Assembly (NCBI RefSeq): GCF_004359215.1
Contig: NC_090611.1
Coordinates: forward strand, 2,819,447 to 2,883,446
From: Bremia lactucae
Taxonomy: Eukaryota > Oomycota > Peronosporomycetes > Peronosporales > Peronosporaceae
DNA length: 64,000 nt
Direction of reading: 5' to 3'
This document shows positions 1 to 11,260 of this stretch, piece after piece. Both the position numbers and the translations under genes were made by a program. Under the pieces are notes generated by a model. It searched no databases. It worked only from the letters and a program-made list of their open reading frames with translations, and was not told the origin of the DNA. Position 1 is the first letter of the stretch. Each line of letters starts with the position of its first letter.

Positions 1-931
1 GTTTGAGACGTTCGTGCTCGGACAACGAAAGGTCGCGTCCGAGGCACGAAGCCATGCTGCGGCGGAGTCCGTTACTCAGACTCAGGATGAGCTGAGGCAT
101 GAGCAGGCTCGGAGCGAGGCTCTCAACAGGACTGTTGAGATGCTATCTGCCCGGCCGCATCAGCCGAGGCCCATTCGGATGGACCCGCCCAAGTTTCGAT
201 GGAACTGCAGCGCACAAGATTGTCCTCTGGCTGTTAGCCGTGTGGCAATGCGGTGTCGCGATGCTCATCGAGGACGACAGCCGGATGGTGTCGTACGCCA
301 TGTCGCGCCTGCGTGGTAAGGCCTCAGAGTGGGCTTACCCGGCGCTTATGGCGGACGTAAAGGCGTTCCCTACATGGACGATCTTTAAGACAAAGATTCG
401 CTCCATGTACTAGCCGCCGAACAACGAAGTGATCTTCAGGCGCGCTTCTTTGGAGCGCTTTAGGCGAAGCGATCTCTGCAAGAGTATGTGCAAGAGATGC
501 GCTCGCTGTCGGTGTCTTACCGTAGGTCCGATTCCGGAGCACGTTAAGATGCCCACGTTTATGGATGGACTACAGCATGGCCCATCTTGATAGGCCGTTT
601 TCAGATAGGCCGTCGACGATCGTAGAGGCAATCCAAATTGCCTTCGTTGAGGAGCAATCCCTACAACAGTGCCTCGGCGACAGCTTGGTATAAGCCGTCG
701 GCCGAGAAGTCAGATACCACTCCCATGGAGTTGGGCAATGCAGACGTAGTCTGCTATAAATGCGGCAAGCGCAGTCATATGATGGCTCGCTGCTATGCCA
801 GGGTCCCTGCTGGTGCGAAGACGCCTAGCAAGAGGTCTCCCTACACAAAGGGCGATGGCAAGAACCAGCGTGCGAGACGCATGAGTTCTGCAATGACCAC
901 TGAGGGGTCGGGAAATGCAGGAGCGCAGTAG
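1..931 (+). pseudogene. Gypsy family A gag (decayed, 5' end off window)
   Basis: Nucleocapsid/capsid precursor of a Ty3/Gypsy element. A Glu/Ala-rich helical stretch (bases 14-150) leads into a retrotransposon-gag core (PKFDG near base 190, then KASEWAY near 330 and FPTW near 370), a second core part after a stop at 412 (ARFFGA, LQEYVQEMRSL), and a zinc knuckle near 755-800 (CYKCGKRSHMMARC, C-x2-C-x4-H-x4-C). The pieces lie in at least three frames with stops, so no intact protein is made. The start is outside the window. Pol follows on the same strand. Other family A gag copies near 48.2-48.8, 52.6-53.2, 55.2 and 59.4-59.9 kb confirm the order. Confidence 0.9.
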
Positions 932-984
932 GGGCGGGATGTTCTACTGACACGGACTCTGAAGCTACCCCTAAGTTCAGAGTT

Positions 985-1668
985 GTGGAACAAATGGGTA
1001 GCATAGTCGCTGAGGTCTCGGAATTTCGGACCTCAACCCTGCTGGTCTATAGCGCTCATGTAAGAGGCTATGACCAGGTGATGACCCTCCTAGTGAATTC
1101 GGGTGCATCACAAAATTTTGTGAAACTCGTGGCTCTAAAACAGAGACCGGCGACGTTTGAGTCGCTTTCCCAGGATGGCAAGCGAGAAGAAGCGACCGTT
1201 CATTTAGCGAACGGCGCATTCGATAAGTCTGAGGGAGTTCATGTAGAACTCGCCTGCATCATTAGTGACTTATTTTGTAGAGAGAAGTTCACATTACTAG
1301 GTATGGAGAATCCGTATGACCTCATCCTTGGCATACCATGGTTAACAAAACACCAACCATGGATAGACTGGCGTACACGCACAGTTGCGAACTCTATGCA
1401 GGACACCGAAAAGGATGTGCTCCTGCGAGAGTCGTATGCAACTGATGTCGTGTCGAATACAGTTGAGGGCTCGTTGGCGGGATGTCTAACGTCTCCAAAA
1501 CCTACCCAGCTCGTGGAGACTGGGGTAGTGAAAAGGACGATAACAAGTAGTCATGCGTCCAAATGTCCTGCACAGAGCCAAAAGCCTGTGGCAGTAGAGA
1601 AAAGCAATGACACCCGCTTCCCAGTCAAAGGTCGTGGAGACTCATCGAACGAGTACCCGACAGCTTAG
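985..1668 (+). pseudogene. Gypsy family A aspartic protease and linker, copy 1
   Basis: Retropepsin-like segment of 227 open codons. The active-site region reads LLVNSGASQNFV where functional members have Asp-Ser/Thr-Gly, so the catalytic Asp is replaced by Asn. Downstream LGMENPYDLILGIPWL and HQPWIDWRT are the usual family A flap and helix region. It would release gag and pol products during particle maturation. The frame closes at 1668 and continues in other frames as the protease-RT linker. Confidence 0.85.
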
Positions 1669-2900
1669 GACGATCAAAGGCACATCTAAACGAGTGACCT
1701 TTGGATCAGTATCGATTAAAGAAGACGGGCCTTCGAACGAGGTGTTTGAGGCCGTCAAAGATAAAATTGCGGAGGTATCCTCCGTTGAGATGCTCCGGCA
1801 AGTCTTAGAATCTGCTAAGGAGATAGTAAATTTCCCGGAGATGTCGTGGGATCTGTTTCTTGCCAAATTAAAGGAATGAAAGATCCACGAAATAGTCGCA
1901 CCAGTTCCAGAAGAGAACTTGGTGGACTGTTGCTCGTCGTCCACAATGGACGAGAGCGTCCTAGAAACGGACAAAAAGAAGCGGTTCGCTGCTCAAGGCT
2001 CGAATGCCTTGAGATACAGTCCAATCTTTGAGGTTCTGTGGAAACATCGCGATGTGTTCCCAGAAGAAGTGCCGAGCCGCCTACACCAGATAGGGGCATC
2101 AAGCACGAGATTGATCTCGAACCTGGCACCAAGTATTGTGCGACCAGGCAATGGTCGTTGCCGAAGAACAAGTCAATTACATCGATGAGTTCTTCGACAA
2201 ACGAGCCAAGGCGGGACATGTGCGTGAGAGCAAATCGCCTTACTGCAGCCCGACCTTTTATGTGCGTAAAGCTACAGGTGGATGGCGCGTGGTTCATGCT
2301 TACAATAAGCTGAAAACGGCAACCATACCGGCGCAAACATCAATCCCGGGGAAAGATGTCTTGTTGAACTCCATGGAAAAGTCACCTATCTTATCCGCGT
2401 TGGATTTTAAGGATGGCTTCTTTCAGGTAAACATGAGAGAGTCCGATGTAGTCAAAACGGCAGTAGGCACCCCAAGCGGTAGGCTTTGGGACTGGATTGT
2501 GATGCTTCAAGGGTTCAAAAAAGGAACCGGCGACATTCAACCGAGTGGTGGCTCACGTGATGCGTCAGCACAGTGCCTACTCGCTCCATTACTTTGACGA
2601 TGTATTCGTGCATTGTAGGGACGAGGACGGGCTGACCGTAATAGAGACGCACAAGCGTCATTTAGACATTTAGACGCTGTGTTGCAGACTTTGAAGGACG
2701 CCCAATTGTACGTCAACTTGCAAAAGTGCGTCAAAGGGGTCCCTGGGAAACCTATGCTGGGTTGCATCGTAGGTACACATGGTGTACGAGCAGACCCAGA
2801 CAAGGTAAAATCAGTAAAGGAATGGCCAATTCCACGGCATTTGAAAGATTAGCGCCAGTTCCTTGGGCTCGCTAATTACTTGCATTGCTTTAGCAAGAAT
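1669..2900 (+). pseudogene. Gypsy family A reverse transcriptase, copy 1 (truncated)
   Basis: The linker (1669-2130) is followed by RT fingers/palm: HVRESKSPYCSPTF, GGWRVVHAYNKL and LDFKDGFFQVNM between 2136 and 2450, then the catalytic YFDDVFVH after a frameshift near 2590 and GCIVGTHGVRADP near 2760-2800. Several frameshifts and a stop near 2850 break it. Sequence ends at the N (2901) before the RNase H region. Confidence 0.88.
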
Positions 2901-2901
2901 N

Positions 2902-3076
2902 TAAATGCGGCAAGCGCGGCCATATGATGGCTCGCTGCTATGCCAGGGTCCCTGCTGGGGCAAAGATGCCCAGCAAGAGGACTCCCTTCCCAAAGGGCGA
3001 TGGCAAGAACCAGCGTGCGAGACGCATGAGTTCTGCATCGACCACTGAGGGGTCGGGAAATGCAGGAGCGCAGTAG
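2902..3076 (+). pseudogene. Partial gag zinc-knuckle end, start of duplicated unit
   Basis: Begins in the middle of the knuckle (KCGKRGHMMARC; here with the canonical Gly-His) and ends at the same TAG as the first copy. It lacks the rest of gag because the duplication starts here. Confidence 0.85.
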
Positions 3077-3129
3077 GGGCGGGATGCCCTACTGACGCGG
3101 ACTCTGAAGCTACCCCTAAGTTCAGAGTT

Positions 3130-3813
3130 GTGGAACAAATGGGTAGCATAGTCGCTGAGGTCTCGGAATTTCGGACCTCAACCCTGCTGGTCTATAGCGC
3201 TCATGTAAGAGGCTATGACCAGGTGATGACCCTCCTAGTGAATTCGGGTGCATCACAAAATTTTGTGAAACTCGTGGCTCTAAAACAGAGACCGGCGACG
3301 TTTGAGTCGCTTTCCCAGGATGGCAAGCGAGAAGAAGCGACCGTTCATTTAGCGAACGGCGCATTCGATAAGTCTGAGGGAGTTCATGTAGAACTCGCCT
3401 GCATCATTAGTGACTTATTTTGTAGAGAGAAGTTCACATTACTAGGTATGGAGAATCCGTATGACCTCATCCTTGGCATACCATGGTTAACAAAACACCA
3501 ACCATGGATAGACTGGCGTACACGCACAGTTGCGAACTCTATGCAGGACACCGAAAAGGATGTGCTCCTGCGAGAGTCGTATGCAACTGATGTCGTGTCG
3601 AATACAGTTGAGGGCTCGTTGGCGGGATGTCTAACGTCTCCAAAACCTACCCAGCTCGTGGAGACTGGGGTAGTGAAAAGGACGATAACAAGTAGTCATG
3701 CGTCCAAATGTCCTGCACAGAGCCAAAAGCCTGTGGCAGTAGAGAAAAGCAATGACACCCGCTTCCCAGTCAAAGGTCGTGGAGACTCATCGAACGAGTA
3801 CCCGACAGCTTAG
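3130..3813 (+). pseudogene. Gypsy family A aspartic protease and linker, copy 2
   Basis: The 227-codon open stretch matches copy 1 residue for residue, including the Asn-Ser-Gly active site. The shared lesion shows the substitution predates the duplication (or that the second copy is an assembly duplicate). Followed directly by the linker and RT of copy 2. Confidence 0.85.
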
Positions 3814-5045
3814 GACGATCAAAGGCACATCTAAACGAGTGACCTTTGGATCAGTATCGATTAAAGAAGACGGGCCTTCGAACGAGGTGTTTGAGGCCGT
3901 CAAAGATAAAATTGCGGAGGTATCCTCCGTTGAGATGCTCCGGCAAGTCTTAGAATCTGCTAAGGAGATAGTAAATTTCCCGGAGATGTCGTGGGATCTG
4001 TTTCTTGCCAAATTAAAGGAATGAAAGATCCACGAAATAGTCGCACCAGTTCCAGAAGAGAACTTGGTGGACTGTTGCTCGTCGTCCACAATGGACGAGA
4101 GCGTCCTAGAAACGGACAAAAAGAAGCGGTACGCTGCTCAAGGCTGGGATGCCTTGAGATACAGTCCGATCTTTGAGGTTCTGTGGAAACATCGCGATGT
4201 GTTCCCAGAAGAAGTGCCGAGCCGCCTACACCAGATAGGGGCATCAAGCACGAGATTGATCTCGAACCTGGCACCAAGTATTGTGCGACCAGGCAATGGT
4301 CGTTGCCGAAGAACAAGTCAATTACATCGATGAGTTCTTCGACAAACGAGCCAAGGCGGGACATGTGCGTGAGAGCAAATCGCCTTACTGCAGCCCGACC
4401 TTTTATGTGCGTAAAGCTACAGGTGGATGGCGCGTGGTTCATGCTTACAATAAGCTGAAAACGGCAACCATACCGGCGCAAACATCAATCCCGGGGAAAG
4501 ATGTCTTGTTGAACTCCATGGAAAAGTCACCTATCTTATCCGCGTTGGATTTTAAGGATGGCTTCTTTCAGGTAAACATGAGAGAGTCCGATGTAGTCAA
4601 AACGGCAGTAGGCACCCCAAGCGGTAGGCTTTGGGACTGGATTGTGATGCTTCAAGGGTTCAAAAAAGGAACCGGCGACATTCAACCGAGTGGTGGCTCA
4701 CGTGATGCGTCGGCACAGTGCCTACTCGCTCCATTACTTTGACGATGTATTCGTGCATTGTAGGGACGAGGACGGGCTGACCGTAATAGAGACGCACAAG
4801 CGTCATTTAGACATTTAGACGCTGTGTTGCAGACTTTGAAGGACGCCCAATTGTACGTCAACTTGCAAAAGTGCGTCAAAGGGGTCCCTGGGAAACCTAT
4901 GCTGGGTTGCATCGTAGGTACACATGGTGTACGAGCAGACCCAGACAAGGTAAAATCAGTAAAGGAATGGCCAATTCCACGGCATTTGAAAGATTAGCGC
5001 CAGTTCCTTGGGCTCGCTAATTACTTGCATTGCTTTAGCAAGAAT
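3814..5045 (+). pseudogene. Gypsy family A reverse transcriptase, copy 2
   Basis: Same domain order and lesions as copy 1 (LDFKDGFF near 4545, YFDDVFVH near 4735-4760 in a shifted frame). Unlike copy 1 it runs on into RNase H at 5046, so this copy is the one joined to the rest of pol. Confidence 0.88.
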
Positions 5046-5605
5046 TATGCTGAGAAAATCAAGCTCTTGTCTGACCACCTTAAAAAGGACGCATAATGAG
5101 TTTGGTTGTAAGGTCAAGAAAATGCTTTCACATCGGTGAAGCAATATCTTATATAGACGCCGGTCTTGGCATTGCCAGACGCGATAAGCCCTTTAGCGTC
5201 GTCTGCGATACAACATTTTTTGAAATAGGCAGCGCGCTCATGCAGAAGGATGACGACGGCGTTGACCGTGTCATCTCTCATCAGTCCCGGCTTTTAAAAG
5301 CCGCGGAAGTGAATTACCCTGTGCATGACAAAGAGCTACATTCAATAAAGTATGCTATTGTCAAGTTTCGGGTGTGCACCGAACCATTTGTGGTTAATAC
5401 GGATCACGCATCACTGCGGACCGCAATAAACTCACCACACCTCTCGCCTAGAATGGCAAGATCGCTTATATTCTTCTCTGCATTTAAATTCAAAGTTGAA
5501 TATAAGCCGGGTAAGTCGAATGTCTTGGCTGACGCTTTATCGCGCAGACCAGGCTCTGAGGTAAGACACCAGGAAAGAGTGTCTAGTGCTAAAGTGCAAT
5601 TATAG
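5046..5605 (+). pseudogene. Gypsy family A RNase H
   Basis: A 169-codon open stretch (from 5096) with the RT-linked RNase H pattern VVCDTTFFEIGSAL, YPVHDKELHSIKYA, TDHASLRT and NVLADALSRRPG. It would remove the RNA strand during reverse transcription. The first catalytic Asp is retained (VVCD). The end merges into the RNase H-integrase connection domain. Confidence 0.9.
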
Positions 5606-7260
5606 CCGTCAACTTTGGCAGCCATGAAGGTATACCACGTGACAAGCTCGTTAGCCTCAGATATACAAGAGAGCTACAGTAAGAATAAACATTGTCGTCT
5701 GCTGTTGGATCACTTCGGCAGACGAAAGGTTACCCTTTCGTCGCGCCTGAAGGCTAAGCTAAATCGCTTTAGCTACAGCGATCGACTGTAATGGCATTAG
5801 CTGTCACCTTGATCCCTTGAGAATCTATGTTCCCCATGACACGGATCTCAAGCTGATGATCCTTGCATCATCAGCTGTCACCTTGTGATCCCTTGAGAAT
5901 CTATGTACCCCATGACACAGATCTCAAGCTGATGATCCTTCACGAGCTCTATGATGCGCCATCTAGTGGGCATCTTCGCCGTGAAAAGACATTATTGCGA
6001 GAGTCAGAGGAATTTGGGTGGCCACACTTATATAGATGGGTGGCCAACTACATTCGCTCTTGCGAATAGCGTCAGCGCGTTAACCTTGCACCGTCCAGCT
6101 ACTGAAGCGCTACCGATTCCAACGGATTGTTCGAAGTCAGTAAGTCTAAATTTCATGTTTGGAATGCCGCCCGAACACAATTGTCGGATGGAGCGCGTCG
6201 TCTTTGTAGACAGACTGATCAAGATGGTGCATTTAGCACCATGTAAAACATTGATCACAGACAAGGAGGCAGCAACTCTCTTGTGTCTGGGTAACGTATA
6301 CTGACTTCACGGGATGCCCGAGTCCATAGTATCGGACCCCGGGATCCACGTTTTACGTCTGGTTTTTGGCACATGTGCTTGAACTGCTACGAAGCAGGCT
6401 TCGCATATCGACTGCAGATCATCCCTTGACCGATGGCCAAACAGAACGTGCCAATTGGGTCGTGGCGAATGTATTACGCTCGATAGCGACTCTTAAAGAA
6501 TGGAGGAAACAATTGCCCTTTGTGGAGTTCGCTATAAATAACAGTGTCCGCGCCAGTCCGGGTGAGACCGTTTTATATTAATGGACTGCGCCATCCTCGG
6601 ACGCCAGTCTTAGTGGGGGAGGACCCCTCACTATGCTCGGTGCGAAAGAAGGACAATGTTTTGTCAATATGACGATGACCCGCGAGGGTATCATGTCAAA
6701 GACAGAAGCTTGCAATAGGGAATTTAATGGTTTGGCAGTGGTCAGTATGGAGTCACCGCAAGGAATGCCTGTGCTCCAAAATAATAACGATGTTTTGTTA
6801 ATGTCAACTACGTCCTGTGAACGACAATTAGGCGGTGTAGTAGGCTTTTTGGATGCCAAAAGTGTGAGCGAAGCTCAACGTTTTGTGGATTAGCGATTAG
6901 CCATTACACGAAAAGTTCGTGACGCGATGGCAAGCGCACAGGAGAAACAAAAAGGATTTGCTGACCGATATGGTCGCAGAAAAAATGGGCGCTTTGATGT
7001 TGGACATAAAGTACTGTTAAGTACTGCTACTTTACCTAAAATGCAATTTCTGTACTACCTGGAGGTAATACGAAATTATTACCACGTTGCATTGGGCCAT
7101 TTACTATGGTGGAGACCTAAGTTATAGGCTCACCCTCCCGCCATACGTGAAGACGCTACATGGGTCGTCTTACATGAAGACGCAACCCGTCTCTTACGTG
7201 GGCCGTCTTACATGAAGACGCAACCCGTATTTTACGTGGGACGTTTAAAACGTAATGTAA
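5606..7260 (+). pseudogene. Gypsy family A integrase with GPY/F-like C-terminus
   Basis: Zinc-binding N-domain near 5935-6069 (LHELYDAPSSGH ... CE). Core motifs follow in shifting frames: FMFGMPPE near 6150 (preceded by Asn where sister copies have the first catalytic Asp) and DGQTERAN near 6435. A C-terminal RLTLPPY-type segment follows near 7125-7150. A 58-bp stretch (5862-5919) repeats sequence just upstream (5807-5861). The segment near 7150-7240 has a triplicated Lys-Thr-His/Gln-Pro-type motif. Multiple stops. It would insert the cDNA into the host genome. Confidence 0.85.
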
Positions 7261-7559
7261 ACCCAAATGAGTCACATATCCCAAACAGATGGTGGAGAGG
7301 AGCGAGGCGTAAGACTTGCCTCCGATTTCCTCTCTCCATGGGAACGTAAAGTACTTGGAGAGCGAGGGATCCAGCATCAATTTCTCCAAGATGTCCAGCC
7401 GAAGTTTTAAACGTTCATTACCTTGACAATCCTTCGCGCGGACATCATTAAGATCCGAGGTCAGTCGCAAAGCTTGACCCTCGAGATCCCCAATACGTCG
7501 TTCAGCAGCGTTTAACGCCTGCGACTGAGTGGACAAAGGTTAGACAGCCGCGAGTAGGT

Positions 7560-7800
7560 TGGCGAATTCGACACTCCTATCGGGCGCCGCCTGCACTGAT
7601 GGATGCAGGTGGGAACCAACGCTTCCTTGTTGGGAGGTTGCTTGCCCACCGCTCCGTGAGGCAAAGTATCAAATCCTCGTCCAGTAGAGAGGTTTTCCGA
7701 AGCGTTTTGACTCTTGGGAGCCGATCGATACCCTACGTATTGAAGTGCCCGGCTTGATGGCTGCCTATGAAAAGGAGTACCAGCTGAGGTCTCTTCCTAG
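7560..7800 (+). pseudogene. Chromodomain at the end of family A pol
   Basis: Plus-strand reading gives YRAPPALMDAGG, RFLVGRLLAHRS, ILVQ-stop-RGFPKRFDSWEPID and VPGLMAAYEKEYQL, the usual chromodomain plan (aromatic strand, W/KG..., SWEP). One stop replaces the Trp of the QW motif and one indel shifts frame. Chromovirus integrases use such a tail to target heterochromatin. Differences from the copy at 53334 are mostly third-position on this strand, supporting plus-strand coding. Confidence 0.75.
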
Positions 7801-8104
7801 TCTCAAATGGACTAGCAGGAGTAGCGTAGTGAGAAGAAACAGGGGGTACAGTACCACCCATGATTTCAAGCGGGCGAAATTAATTCGCTGACACCGCTGT
7901 TTCATCGCATCGTAATGCGGTTGGAAGCGGCGCGTAAGTCCAACGCCTATTGATCGGGCGTTTTATTTGAGCGCAACATGACCAGGATCGGACGCCCAAG
8001 CGATTTCCCCTGAGACTTCCAAGAATTATGGACCGCATAATAATTATGAGCATCTGCAATATCGCGCTCTAGGAGCGACGCTCAAGGCCCATTGGCATTT
8101 GTCA

Positions 8105-8490
8105 ATTTCATCGAGCGGGAACTCAGCCGACGATATTCGAGGTAAGTCAACATCATCGTGTTGACAGCTCGCCGTCATTATTATAGCGTGCATGCTGCCA
8201 AACGTAGATCTCTGCTCGGATGTCTCTATTTGCATCGCCACTGTAGTCGTTACCGACGGCTGTGCACAAGCACAGACCGCGTCGAAGGTCCACCATGCCT
8301 GTTTAAATTGCCGTACTTATTTTGCCTGTTCGAATTGCCATACTAATTTTGCCTGTTTCAATTCCCATACTAGTGTTATTGTATAGGAGTGAGCTGGGTG
8401 AGAAGGTATGCTAAAGGATTTTAAGTACCTTTGCTGTTAAAACCGAGCTTAATTCGACAGCTTTAGTATAGAAGATTAAATACATTGAGT
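8105..8490. repeat. Copy-specific insertion with short tandem repeats
   Basis: This stretch is absent from the homologous region at 53.9 kb, where flanking sequences are contiguous. It holds about three copies of a ~24-bp unit (TTTTGCCTGTT plus A/T-rich tail) between 8297 and 8375. Either an insertion here or a deletion in the other copy. Confidence 0.5.
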
Positions 8491-9164
8491 CGGAGGGGGC
8501 ATGAGTCATTCACATAGCCACGTTCGATACGACTGGCTAGTGACACCGACTGATTACGTTCACGTGTCGTCAGCGGAGCTTTAGGCTCAGGCTCTTCTAT
8601 GTCGGAACCATTATGATAATGGTGTGAGTATAAGACGTTGAGGTTTCACCCAACGGAGAAGCATCTGCATCTCTATGGGCAGTGCTCTCATTCATGGTCA
8701 CTGCGCTAGCCAGCGCAGACGAAGAGACAGGATTAGTAAATGTTGCTGTCTCAAAACGGGTTGAGATGGGAGACGATTGGATGCGCGTTGACGCGCCACC
8801 ACGCGCTTATCATCACTACGCAGAGAAGGAGTCTATTTATTGTAATCGACAATGAGCGACGGATCTACATCTGCACTGCGTAAGTGAGATAAATCCTTGA
8901 GCCCAGTAACGCGACAGCGGAAGTAGCTGTCGGCGTTTCAACTGAGGTATTAGGCCCCGGCGGCGTGTTAGCGCGGCGCGCGCGCATCGCGCGTGGTTAT
9001 GTGGCTGTCTTTGCCGACGACCCACCAGCTTTGCCCCTTTGAGGTAGCATATTCTGCACCGTGTGAAACACAGGTAGCAAGATAGAATGAGAGAACCAAG
9101 CGGCGCGTAAAGCAGCTCGCTGTTTCTCGGTCCAATTTGACGAATTTGCTAAGTGTAATTCGCT

Positions 9165-9179
9165 TTTAAAGAGGGATGC
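9165..9179 (+). promoter_or_regulatory. Polypurine tract
   Basis: A purine run (AAAGAGGGA) sits directly before the LTR start TGTAACGGGC, as expected for the plus-strand primer of an LTR element. It fixes 9180-9740 as a 3' LTR of the plus-strand element. Confidence 0.7.
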
Positions 9180-9740
9180 TGTAACGGGCTAACGCCCTAT
9201 GTTACACAATCCGCGTTAAGTACACTTTGCGTACTTAAGGGGTGACCAATTACTTAAGGGGTGACCAATTACTTAAGTGATGTAATTGTACCTACCACTT
9301 GGTTTTGGTTCACATTGTGAACCCACCTTTGTGTATGTGATGTCCCTGCGGCATTCACATTAGCGGGGTTGACGGCTAGCGTCATCCGTTATGTGAGGTA
9401 TTCAGAAAGATATGCTCTCATGCATATCAGTCTCTCGCATATCAGTGTCTATCTACAGAGATGGAATTTTAGGACTGTTAAAAATAGGAATTTATAGTTA
9501 ATACAATTTAAATATAAATCAGTCTGAAAACTACCTCCTTGTTCACAAGTGCACACGTGGAGCCGGATTACCTCTCCCGTGACTTCACTTAAACTAAGGC
9601 ACTTAGTTTGTGAGTGAGGTCGCTTAGGCGCCCACCAACATCCTCACTGCATGTGAAAGAATACGCTCAAACCGCTTCTACGCTGTGCTAAGGTGTGAGC
9701 TTAAGTACAGCGTGGCCGCATTAAGACGTGCCCGCCTACA
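9180..9740 (+). repeat. LTR, family A (3' LTR of the first element)
   Basis: 561 bp starting TGTAACGGGC and ending CCCGCCTACA (TG...CA). Homologous to 54622-55145 and 61365-61888. Contains two direct copies of GGGGTGACCAATTACTTAA near 9239-9276. Immediately downstream the sequence is the broken pol of a minus-strand B element, so element A appears inserted in, or recombined with, that element. Confidence 0.88.
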
Positions 9741-10327
9741 GCAATGGTTTTGTAATACAGAAGCTCATTGCGTTGTTAAGGATCTGCACAATTTCGACAA
9801 TCCTTCTAAGGAATGTTGGGATAGATATTTAAGGCAATCCATCAACCCTTTAGGAGCCTTATCTTCTTTATAAGCTCGTCTAAGTCAACGAGTAGTGTTG
9901 AAGACGGAACACTTATTGTTGCAACAGTGGCCTTATGCTCACTGTTGATTTGCGCAGCCGGCTCAAAATCGGGCCGACGCAAAAGAGCATCAGCGACAAC
10001 GTTATGTCGTCCTGGTTTACACTGTACGGAGAAGTTATCATCCGCGAAGAATGACAACCATCTCGCCTTTCTTTGCAGGAGGTGTCGACTGTTTACGGCC
10101 GTGCGTAAAGACGCATCATCCGTATATATAATGAACGGTATATCTCCCAAGAGATAGACCCTAAACTTAGCCAGTGCGTAGGCGAAGAGTTCTTTCTCAT
10201 GCACTGGATAGTTGGGTTTAGCTGGTTGAAGCTGTCGCAATTGATAATAAACGACGCGCTCTGCGCCGTCTGTGTCATATTGCATTAACGCACAGCCGAG
10301 TGCAAAATCGCTGGCGTCATAGACCAA
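9741..10327 (-). pseudogene. Gypsy family B RNase H, 3'-truncated
   Basis: Minus-strand frame of 161 codons from 10327 to 9842: VYDASDFALGCALMQYD, YPVHEKELFAYALAKFRVYLLG, YTDDASLRTAVNS and NVVADALLRRPDFEP. This is the connected RNase H domain of pol. Integrase is missing because the family A LTR begins at 9740. Confidence 0.9.
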
Positions 10328-10342
10328 ATGAAAAGGTCGGTC

Positions 10343-11260
10343 TTAATCAGCAATCGCCAGGATTGGCGATTGCATCAAGCTTTGCTTGGTACACTCAAAT
10401 GAACGCTGACAATCAGCGTTCCATGACCACTTTACGTTCTCTTCAACAAAGAAGAAAGATGTGCTCTCACTTCGGCGTAATTGCGGGAGTACTTGTGGAA
10501 GTACGCCGCTAAGCCGAGCAATTTTCGAAGTCCCTTTACATCGACTGGCACAGGTCAATCGGTAATCGCCTTGAACTTTTCCGGATCCGGGCTTACACCA
10601 TATTGACCCAAGAAGTAATATTTCGCTTGCAGCGAATATACACTTCTTGAGATTTGCATATAACTTGTGCTTATGCATAAGCGTAAGAACCTTTCGGACA
10701 TGGGTACGATGTACTTCAACGTCCGACTTTCCGTTCATGGCTCTGCTATGAACGAAGATACCATCAAAATAACTCGGTGCGAAATCCCGCACGATCTTAA
10801 CAGATTGGTAACACATCTGTTAAAATGTCGCAGGGGTACTACTAAGTCCCTGTGGCATAACTAGCCACTCGCTTAGCATTCCGCGTGAGGTGCTTACTGC
10901 TGTGAACGGGATAATCTTTTCACGCATAAGGATTTGATAGAATTCATCCATCAGATCCATTGACGAAAAGATAGATCTCTTTGACATACCATCAACGATT
11001 ACGTTCTTTCAAGGTATCGGCGTTTGAGCCGGTACCGTTGCAGCGTTCGATTTATTGAATGCATACACAATCCGCCATCCTCCTGTTGCTTTACGCATAC
11101 AGAAGGTCGGAGATCTATGCGGGGAAGTTGATTTTCTCACATGGCCCGCTGCTAAGCGACCGGCAAAGAATTTGTCGATCGCTATTACTTGTTCACGAGA
11201 CAATGGCCATTGCTTCATGACACAGTATTTCGAAGCTAAAATGAGGTAGATTTAGTGTCG
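10343..11260 (-). pseudogene. Gypsy family B reverse transcriptase
   Basis: Minus-strand pieces: HVRKSTSPHRSPTF and GGWRIVYAFNKSNAATVPAQ (11218-11009), then after a frameshift the catalytic loop near 10760, which reads YFDGIFVHSRA. The second Asp of the YFDD motif is Gly, so even a repaired frame would lack a metal ligand. The thumb region with KLYANLKKC follows. Dense short inverted repeats run through it. Confidence 0.88.

Larger units (their letters stand above)
757..5045. repeat. Direct tandem duplication, 2145-bp period, joined by one N
   Basis: Bases 757-2900 recur at 2902-5045 with only scattered substitutions (for example near 1983-2022 against 4128-4167). Each copy runs from the gag zinc knuckle through protease into RT. 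The first copy stops at AGCAAGAAT, then a single N at 2901, then the second copy restarts inside the zinc knuckle. The second copy reads on normally into RNase H. This is either a recent tandem duplication or an assembly join across a collapsed repeat; the N favours the latter. Confidence 0.95.
7290..9050 (-). pseudogene. Antisense accessory reading frame of family A element (copy 1)
   Basis: Read on the strand opposite to gag-pol from an ATG at 9050: a basic start (RGKAGGSSAKT), VETPTATSAVAL, DPSLIVDYN near 8850, then LLERDIADAHNYY near 8065, and a coiled coil (AAERRIGDLEGQALRLTSDL) near 7450-7510. The same order occurs in the diverged copy at 53160-54489. Stops and frameshifts break it. Heptad hydrophobics are kept between the two copies and many differences in the coil are synonymous on this strand. 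No family assignment. Retained antisense genes near the 3' LTR are known from some plant Gypsy elements and from deltaretroviruses; any link in function is inference. Confidence 0.6.
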
